DNA from: Hondaea fermentalgiana
Taxonomy: Eukaryota > Sar > Bigyra > Thraustochytrida > Thraustochytriidae
Reading direction: 5' to 3'
NCBI GenBank assembly: GCA_014084085.1
Contig: NPFB01000012.1
Coordinates: forward strand, 673,736-716,470
DNA: 42,735 nt
Shown here piece by piece: positions 36,858-42,735 of this stretch (its first letter is position 1; every line of letters starts with the position of its first letter). A program made the position numbers and the translations under genes. Under the pieces are notes generated by a model, which was not told where the DNA came from, searched no databases, and saw nothing but the letters and a program-made list of their open reading frames with translations.

Positions 36858-37445
36858 ATTGTGCTAATCGCGTTCGTAGACACTTGATTTATCATTGGCG
36901 TACCTCTTGTCTCCGATCTCTTTTAGAAGCGGGGATTCGGGTCGGGGTCACGTTTCTTGTTTTCCTCGGGACTCTCGAGACTTGGCGTCCTTTCCATTGA
37001 GACCGCTTCGTCGCTTTTTCCGAAGCCTTTGCAAGCTTTTGGGGGACTACATGGCGGCAAAAGGATGCTCACGCAGCTCCAAGCTTGAGGTTTCCATTTA
37101 GGAACTTGCCAAGACAAGCGGGTCCACCCCTTCCTTCTCAGTGCTCTTTGTTCTTGGACACAAGGACGAGCACGAGAGGTGTATGGCCTGCATCCTGTTG
37201 ATGAAGACAGACACGCTGGTACACCTAGGTATAAGTCTAAGTTCTCATTTTCTAACTTGTTGGAAAGAATTTCATAACAAGGTCGACCCAGCATCTTATT
37301 TTCTTCGAAGGGTTCCAACAGTACCTTTTCATAGAAATGCTATGGGGCGGCACTTATTGGCGTGCGAATACGCATTGATTGTGAAATGACACAACTGCAT
37401 TAGCACTTTACGGATTGCGAACAGTTGCATGAAATAGTTTGATTG
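36858..37445. other. Convergent intergenic region without a supported gene
   Basis: The 588 bases between the RPL12 stop and the stop of the exchanger gene are AT-richer than the flanks. Frames of up to about 130 codons exist on the minus strand, but they lack an ATG and show no family-like sequence. It probably contains only the two 3' UTRs. Confidence 0.4.
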
Positions 37446-39275
37446 TTAGAAAGCATACAGCGCATATGTCGCAAGAATGAAAAAATACATGGCAAGGGCG
37501 CAGGCCCCCTTTTTCTTCGTGAGACGTGCTTTTGCCTGGCGGTATATGATGACCGGAACGAAAAGAAGACCGGAAAGCAGCGCGACATTGCAAAGCTGAA
37601 GGTATGCAGCCAAAAGAAGACGATCCGCATCTGCGACGACAATTTTGTAGCCGCTCAAGAGGGTAAGCGTGTATGGAAGGCCCAAACCAATACAAATGTT
37701 ACAAATCTGCGAGCCCAAAGCATTGCTTACCGCCATGGAACCGTAGCCACGACGCGCTACGGTCACAGATTGAATGGTGTCGGGTACCTCGGCGCCAATG
37801 GAAATAAGAAAGAATCCGAAAAACGCCAAGGGCACCTGGGTCAGTTCTCCCCATCGCTCGACAACAGTACTAATGACAAAGCTGAAGAAAGCAACCCAGG
37901 TGAAGGAGACCAAAAAGGTCAAGGGATAGCGCCACTCTGTGGCAGATCCGCGCTCGCATGAAGGACAGGCCACGTGGAGGAGCACGCGCAACGGCATCGA
38001 TATGGCGGCAACCACACGCGTCACAGCATGACCGACGGGACCAAGCTCCTCGAGAGCTGATTCCACGCTGGAAATGCTCAATCGAGGCGAGCCATGTAAG
38101 AAGGGCTCGCGCGCAGAGTCATCGATAAAGGTTACCCGCTCTGTTCCGTTTCGCGGGACTGCCTGGTACGAGACAACATTGGCGCTGCCACCGTTGGCAC
38201 TCGCCCCACTTCCTTGCAGAATCGTCGACTCCGCGAGGCTGTTTGAAGCGGCCCCTGGACCACTGAGCAGAGCAGCGTGCTCGTTTCGCGCGCCGGAGTA
38301 GTTGAGATGATTATTGGGCCCAAGGGTATCCTCCGTCTCGCTCTCAACGCGAGCCTCAAGGTCAAGGCCAATAGCCTCATCATCATTGTCATCATCGCCA
38401 AGCTCGTCATCCTCTTCGTCGAATGCTGAAAGACCCTTGGCAAGCCCCGATGAATCCGTACCCCCTGTCGCAGACGTGAGTGAGGTGGCCGAGGTCCCTG
38501 CGGTGTTAAGACTGGTGGAAGACCCGTTGCGTGCAGCCTTGCGCTTGGAGCGGCGACGGCGTTGCTGCTCGACTCGAGCTTCTTCATTACGCAAAACAAA
38601 AGAATCTTGCTGTTTCAGCTCACCATGCATTCGCGTGTGGTAGCACGAACGTACCGAGGGCGAGAAGAAAACGACAAGGCCGTAGGCTGCATAGAGCCCA
38701 AGGAGAGATGAGCTTTCGGCGAGAGTAATTTTGTGATCATAGAATGCCCCAACCAAGAGCACGAGTGCAGCGGTGTAGACGAGGACGTCACGAAGCAAGG
38801 GGCGGCGTTTGAGTTCCAGGACCTCAACAAGCGGGCCGGAGAAGAGAGCGCAGCAGCCAGGAATTACGGAGAACGCAATGACAGAGCTGCCGAGTATGGC
38901 ACCCAGACCAAGATTGATCGACTCTGGACTTGCGTTGGCCGCCTTGAGAGTACTGATGGCGTTGACGATGATTTCTGGTGCCGCACTGCCAAAGGCCATG
39001 AACGAGGCGCCGGCCACATCCTCGCGGACGTTCCATCGAATGCAGAGAATTTCGAGGCTCGGAACCAGGTAATCGTCGCAGACGATTGCGAGGCCAAAGA
39101 AACAATAGATGAAGACAACCGCTTCGATGCCGACACCCCACCATTTGTCGTCGATGGCGTCAAAGTAAAGCTCTGCCGCAGAGCCAGCGTGAGAAACCTC
39201 GCCCAAGGCGCTTGCCGCTGACATCACTACAGTTTGGGCGACCGTGTCTACAGTATCTACGGTGCTTGCGTTCAT
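37446..39275 (-). CDS. Cation/calcium exchanger of the CaCA superfamily (NCKX-like)
   Basis: Single exon, 609 residues from ATG 39275. It has two membrane halves, each with an alpha repeat, joined by a long acidic Ser/Arg-rich cytosolic loop (about 220-400). Alpha-1 (86-137) reads AGASFMAFGSAAPEIIVNAI with Glu101, followed by NLGLGAILGSSVIAF. Alpha-2 (about 490-535) reads GAEVPDTIQSVTVARRGYGS with Asp499, then MAVSNALGSQICNICIGLGL. These match NCKX (SLC24) exchangers, where the two acidic residues bind calcium. Asn526 replaces the Asp (Asp575 of NCKX2) tied to potassium dependence; codon 37700-37698. Direction and ions are inferred from family. A cleaved signal peptide, present in animal NCKX, is not evident. 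Confidence 0.85.
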   Translation of the reverse strand: MNASTVDTVDTVAQTVVMSAASALGEVSHAGSAAELYFDAIDDKWWGVGIEAVVFIYCFFGLAIVCDDYLVPSLEILCIRWNVREDVAGASFMAFGSAAPEIIVNAISTLKAANASPESINLGLGAILGSSVIAFSVIPGCCALFSGPLVEVLELKRRPLLRDVLVYTAALVLLVGAFYDHKITLAESSSLLGLYAAYGLVVFFSPSVRSCYHTRMHGELKQQDSFVLRNEEARVEQQRRRRSKRKAARNGSSTSLNTAGTSATSLTSATGGTDSSGLAKGLSAFDEEDDELGDDDNDDEAIGLDLEARVESETEDTLGPNNHLNYSGARNEHAALLSGPGAASNSLAESTILQGSGASANGGSANVVSYQAVPRNGTERVTFIDDSAREPFLHGSPRLSISSVESALEELGPVGHAVTRVVAAISMPLRVLLHVACPSCERGSATEWRYPLTFLVSFTWVAFFSFVISTVVERWGELTQVPLAFFGFFLISIGAEVPDTIQSVTVARRGYGSMAVSNALGSQICNICIGLGLPYTLTLLSGYKIVVADADRLLLAAYLQLCNVALLSGLLFVPVIIYRQAKARLTKKKGACALAMYFFILATYALYAF

Positions 39276-41076
39276 CGTCCTTTGTCGTCCTTCTCTCCTG
39301 CTTGGTCGTTGTTGAGGTCAAGATACTGGGTAAAGGCGTCCGTCCTCCGCGGGGGCAGCAAGCTGGCCACCTCGCTCGCCGTCCTGCAGATGCTGGCAGC
39401 CTGCTGCAACGCTCCTGACTGACTGACCTGACTGACCTGACTACTCTTGCGCACAAAGCGCCGCGAAGACCTCTCGTTCCCGTCCAGCGAGCGGCCAGCC
39501 GCAGAAGAGTCCCGAAAGAGGTCCGTCCGCGTCGAAGCCTGCGCCCGGCCAGGCAGCTGGCCGGCGACCGGCCTCGCCGCGTGATCGTGTCTGCTGCTGC
39601 TTCCCTCTTGCTTGCCAAGTCCCGAGGGCGAGAAAGTTGGATTTTGTCTCCTCCTTCATCACAGCACAGCTGACTTTGTGACATGCGAGAGAGAGGGTTC
39701 ATGGCATGTACGAAATGGATGCGTTATCGTGGGCGAGGCTGCTGCGCATAATCACTCATGAAGGCGCGTAGAGAGTCTTCACCACCCACATGGATGAGGC
39801 GAGGTTGAGAGCGCTGGCCAATGTGTTATCCATGTATCGCCGCCTGCACTACTACTACAGCCGCCACTGCCAGCCATAACTGGCCAGCGGCCTCCTAGAA
39901 GATGAAGACTTGGTTGATGGCGAGGCTCTTCACTACGGCGCGGCGTTGCGCGGCGTCGCTGGCCAGCAAGGCAGGCAGGCGTCATGGCAGCCAGACATGC
40001 GTCGTCGCGATTTGGTTTCAACGCTACGACCTACGTGGTGCTGGTGTGGCTGGTGGCTGAAATGAACTGCTGGATGGTGGCTGGCAATTTGAGCCTCGTG
40101 TCGCCGAGAATGACTCTACTGATTTTGCGTGCGACGTGCTACGTAGTACTAGGCCTATACACGTATACTACGCACTACACGGGGCAGCATGCCTTTCATG
40201 TTCTTTATGCGAAAATGTAATGAGTAGAAAAGGCGTCCCAGCCAGGCTGTCCCGCCACCACCGCCGACCACGGCGAGGACCACGAGATTTCCTTCATCTG
40301 GACCATTGGCCCTGCCACACGAATTTCACTGGTCGAACTCCTTCTCACTCACTCTCTCGCGCGCGCGTGGTCTACGTATGGACGTAGCAGCAGACGTATG
40401 CACGCGGTGCAGCTCGCAACACACGAAAACACACAGTCTCGACGCTCGCCGCCACTCGTCGAGGCTCGTCGAGACCCCGGTCGTGGGCCGAAGTCGCCGC
40501 CACGCCACCAGCGATGGTCCACGCGCTTTGCGCATCCCAATTGAAATGTAGCACCGGACCACGAGACATGTTTCATACATTGACGCTAAGGATGTCGATG
40601 AATCCGCTGGGTCCTGCATCCCCGACGGGGGGGGGAGCGCGTCACTCTACACGATCCAGAAGCATTGTCGATATTTAACAGTCATAATTGGCGGGGTCGC
40701 GTAGGAAGTGTCTCCGATTGCGAGCGCGGACCCTCAAAGCGACGGGCAGAGGTGGACTCCGAACTCTGGGCAGGCAGAAGCAAAGAAAGAAAGAAAGAAG
40801 TCTGGGCGAGAGTGAAGCCAACGAGAGCGGTCGCGACAAAAGGCTAACGAGCCGCGATCTGCCTGCCACTTCGTCTCGAGCTTGGAACGGAAGCTGGCGA
40901 TCGAGGACACTCAACCAATCAAGGCCGCGATTGCACGCGCATTCAGGGCGACTTCGAGTTCCACACATCTGGTTGAACTTGTTTGCTTTGCTTGGTGTCG
41001 ACTGGCAAGTTCGAGCGTGAGGACGTACGCGTGGGCGCGGAGCTCTCGGGCACGAGACTGGACACTCTTCCGACAA
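39276..41076. other. Long gene-poor stretch
   Basis: This 1.8 kb holds the presumed exchanger promoter, a CTGACTGAC-type repeat (39413-39442), a GC-rich part and a ten-base G run (40627-40636). ORFs present are short, overlap on both strands and lack credible composition. No RNA gene was identified. Confidence 0.45.
39413..39442. repeat. CTGA/CTGAC short tandem repeat
   Basis: About six tandem CTGA and ACCTGACTG units lie 140-170 bases upstream of the exchanger start codon. Confidence 0.75.
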
Positions 41077-41313
41077 ATGCTGTCATCATCGCTGCCCACG
41101 ACACTGCATTCCCCATCTCCAATATTCGTGGTGGAGTCTTCACAGCCGGGCAGGGCTTCAGCACTGGACTGTGCTGCTCTTGACGCAAACGAGGTCGAAG
41201 CCGAGCTCGCGGGCATCTTTAGCGCGGACGTCGACGAAGAAGACTTTGTGGACCTAATGTGCCCTGCACGTCCCAGCAATCCTTTGGCAAGAGTGCTGGA
41301 TGAGCGCTCATGA
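41077..41313 (+). CDS. Doubtful small acidic ORF
   Basis: The frame is open from 40882 to the stop at 41313, but its first ATG is at 41077, leaving 78 residues. The C-terminal part has protein-like acidic composition: DANEVEAELAGIFSADVDEE, then DFVDLMCPARPSNPLARVLD. It could be the last exon of a gene whose earlier exon I cannot place, a small protein, or chance. The opposite strand is open too (40911-41540), with Ser-rich composition that looks like a shadow. No family was recognised. Confidence 0.22.
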   Translation: MLSSSLPTTLHSPSPIFVVESSQPGRASALDCAALDANEVEAELAGIFSADVDEEDFVDLMCPARPSNPLARVLDERS

Positions 41314-41900
41314 CGCACGCACATTGTCATGGACAAAGGGCGAGTTTCCATTCTACACTTCCCTTTTGATAAATTATCGATGCCATTGGGTGCCGCGCGG
41401 GAAAACGTGGCGCTCGTGACATGAGAAGGAGGCGTGCGTGGGAGAGGGCTCCTGCCTGCCGCCTTTACTCTGCATTTTTTTTTTTCAGTACAAGTATTAG
41501 AGCTTTCCAACTCAGTTACGGGCAGTCTAATTGCCATCAAATTCGGGGAGGGCTAGCTCCAGCTCGGTATCGTTATAAACCATGTATCTCTGTGTGTGAT
41601 GGTCTTTTCTTCTCATCAATTATTTCTTGTTTGCCTGTCTTCGATGAGATCTTGCAATTTTGGTCTGCGTCCTTTTCCCCTTTGATTGCGAGAACAAGAA
41701 AAGGGTGAAAAAAAAAAAATGATTTCTGTAGTTGAGTTTGTGTTTGCGTAAATCATATTGCTTGCCATGAATTTCGAATAGTGTGCGAGAAAAGCTGGCT
41801 GGCTGGAAAATTATGCATACGCGAGCCATTGTCTTTTCCCAGACATGGGACGCATGCTTTAGACGGCCCCTTTACACCCGACACATGCGAAAGACAGCTC
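41314..41900. other. Intergenic region, no gene seen
   Basis: The 587 bases contain a T run near 41475, an A run near 41709-41720 and AT-rich sequence. They probably hold 3' ends of the flanking features. No coding or RNA gene is supported. Confidence 0.4.
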
Positions 41901-42735
41901 TCACGGATGCGAAGCGACAGGGGTGGGGCCAGAAGTCTCCGGGACAGCCCGGTAAGCACCAGAAGGATCAAGCATTCCACCATGACCCATCTTGGCAGTA
42001 GATGCCATCGACTCGAGGTAGCGCTGGCGCTGAATGACCTGCAAGGCAACTTGCGCACGGGCTTTTTCGACCTCGGCATGAATGGCATCTGCAGAAACGC
42101 TGACCGCCGGAGCACGAGACGGCTGCTCCCGCTCGGCACCCGGTGCCAGCTTGCGCGGCTCCTGGCGATTCGGATGCGCAGAGTCGTATTCCTCGAGAGC
42201 AATGCCGGCCAGGGTCGCGAGCAGGCTCAGCACATTCTCCGTGCTCGGAGCCACCGCCGCAACCACGTTCTTAGCGCCGCCACCCGACGCTGCCGGCGTA
42301 GAAGCAGCAGTAGTCGCAGAAGAAGAAGAAGAAGAAGAAGACGAAGAGGACGAAGCGAGAGCAGAGGTCTCTCCCGTCGCCGTATCTGCATCAGATACAG
42401 AAGACGTCTGCGCCGGAGGCTTTTGCGAGGAGGGCTGCGAACTCTGCGACGGCGTAGGCGACGGCGTCGATGAAGGTGGAACTGATGCAGTGCCACCCGA
42501 TTGCTGGCGCTTCATCTTGCCCGACTTTGTCTGCGAGGCCCCTACGGAGGAGGATGCCTGCAGAGCAGCAGCGTCCTCGGGTACGCCATTGTTGTTACCT
42601 GGCGCAGAAGTAGAACGCGCGAGCGGTCGATCCGGCTTGGACATTGCTCCCTTGGGATGCAACTGCTCGAGCAATGTGAGGGCAGGCGCGGAATTCGCGG
42701 GCGCCTGAACCGCGGAAGAAGAGGCGGTCCCCGCC
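41901..42735 (-). CDS. Low-complexity Ser/Pro-rich protein, 5' end beyond the window
   Basis: The minus-strand frame is open from the stop at 41901 to the right edge, about 278 codons. The first ATG inside is at 42644 (gcaATG, MSKPDRPLARSTSAP), so the start may be there or upstream of the window. The sequence is Ser/Thr/Pro/Gln-rich with a Ser run (about residue 110 from 42644). Two ordered pieces follow: ENVLSLLATLAGIALEEYD, and a helix DAIHAEVEKARAQVALQVIQ RQRYLESM split here by a space. It ends with a short Gly/Pro tail. Such composition is typical of transcription cofactors, but no domain is recognised. Confidence 0.55.
   Translation of the reverse strand, partial: AGTASSSAVQAPANSAPALTLLEQLHPKGAMSKPDRPLARSTSAPGNNNGVPEDAAALQASSSVGASQTKSGKMKRQQSGGTASVPPSSTPSPTPSQSSQPSSQKPPAQTSSVSDADTATGETSALASSSSSSSSSSSSATTAASTPAASGGGAKNVVAAVAPSTENVLSLLATLAGIALEEYDSAHPNRQEPRKLAPGAEREQPSRAPAVSVSADAIHAEVEKARAQVALQVIQRQRYLESMASTAKMGHGGMLDPSGAYRAVPETSGPTPVASHP
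42319..42346. repeat. GAA trinucleotide run (TTC/TCT, poly-Ser on minus)
   Basis: Tandem AGA units with GAC interruptions encode a Ser run in the minus-strand protein at the right edge. Confidence 0.8.

Noticed and set aside
40911..41540. 209-codon minus-strand frame
   Set aside because: It starts without ATG support, is Ser-rich throughout and mirrors the plus-strand frame; neither direction can be called with confidence, and the minus one looks more like a shadow.
1..42735. CRISPR array, prophage, insertion sequence or operon
   Set aside because: All repeats are microsatellites without spacers. No transposase, integrase or reverse transcriptase motifs were seen, and the genes are spliced eukaryotic units.
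1..42735. tRNA, 5S rRNA and U6 snRNA genes
   Set aside because: I looked by eye for B-box (GGTTCGA-type) and U6-like sequences and found no convincing match. A covariance-model scan (tRNAscan-SE, Infernal) would be decisive.

Overview
The window reads as nuclear DNA of a eukaryotic microbe. Its proteins are purely eukaryotic (uL11/RPL12, LSM12, TAPT1, HID1, a p31comet-like protein, a four-BRCT protein). Introns are few and short with GT-AG borders, mostly GTAAGT-type donors. Start codons mostly have a purine at -3, and there are no operons or bacterial ribosome binding sites. Long single-exon genes, serine and alanine homopolymers, a plant-type ALDH10 and a PIN-like carrier, dense packing and many microsatellites suggest a thraustochytrid-like stramenopile (Labyrinthulomycetes). 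That assignment is inference; no species marker was identified.

Layout, left to right: a GC-rich, repeat-rich leader (1-745); a three-exon membrane-anchored alpha/beta hydrolase (746-2185, +); a large PqiA-like membrane protein (2524-5115, +); convergent to it a zinc-cluster plus leucine-rich-repeat protein (5262-8183, -); a p31comet-like gene (8724-9754, +) convergent with LSM12 (9988-10890, -); TAPT1 (11275-14334, +) convergent with a GH92 mannosidase (14531-17244, -); a four-BRCT protein (17476-19405, -) divergent from a GEP4-type phosphatase (20036-20674, +); a two-domain glycosyltransferase (20751-22937, -); HID1 (23229-25505, -) divergent from a PIN-like carrier (25894-27420, +); an unrecognised nuclear-looking protein (27614-29743, -); a 1.5 kb gene-poor stretch with a TCTG microsatellite and an orphan coding-like fragment; an unrecognised type I membrane protein (31209-33689, +); ALDH10 (33939-35456, -) divergent from RPL12 (36099-36857, +); an NCKX-type cation exchanger (37446-39275, -); a gene-poor 1.8 kb stretch; a doubtful small ORF; and a low-complexity protein that runs off the right edge (41901-42735, -).

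Splice junctions were worked out by frame for the hydrolase, p31comet, LSM12, GH92, BRCT and RPL12 genes. In each, joining the exons restores one open frame; the spliced LSM12, GH92, BRCT and RPL12 proteins also match their families across the joins.

The genes do not form one pathway. Several serve the secretory system (TAPT1, HID1, GH92, the PIN-like carrier, the type I membrane protein). Two serve chromosome surveillance (p31comet, four-BRCT), one cardiolipin synthesis (GEP4). The most testable observations are active-site substitutions: GH92 has Gln where most family members have the catalytic-acid Glu; ALDH10 has Ile at the position that separates betaine-aldehyde from aminoaldehyde enzymes; the NCKX-like exchanger has Asn at the potassium-dependence position. 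I found no CRISPR array, transposon, rRNA or convincing tRNA, and no multi-gene novel system.
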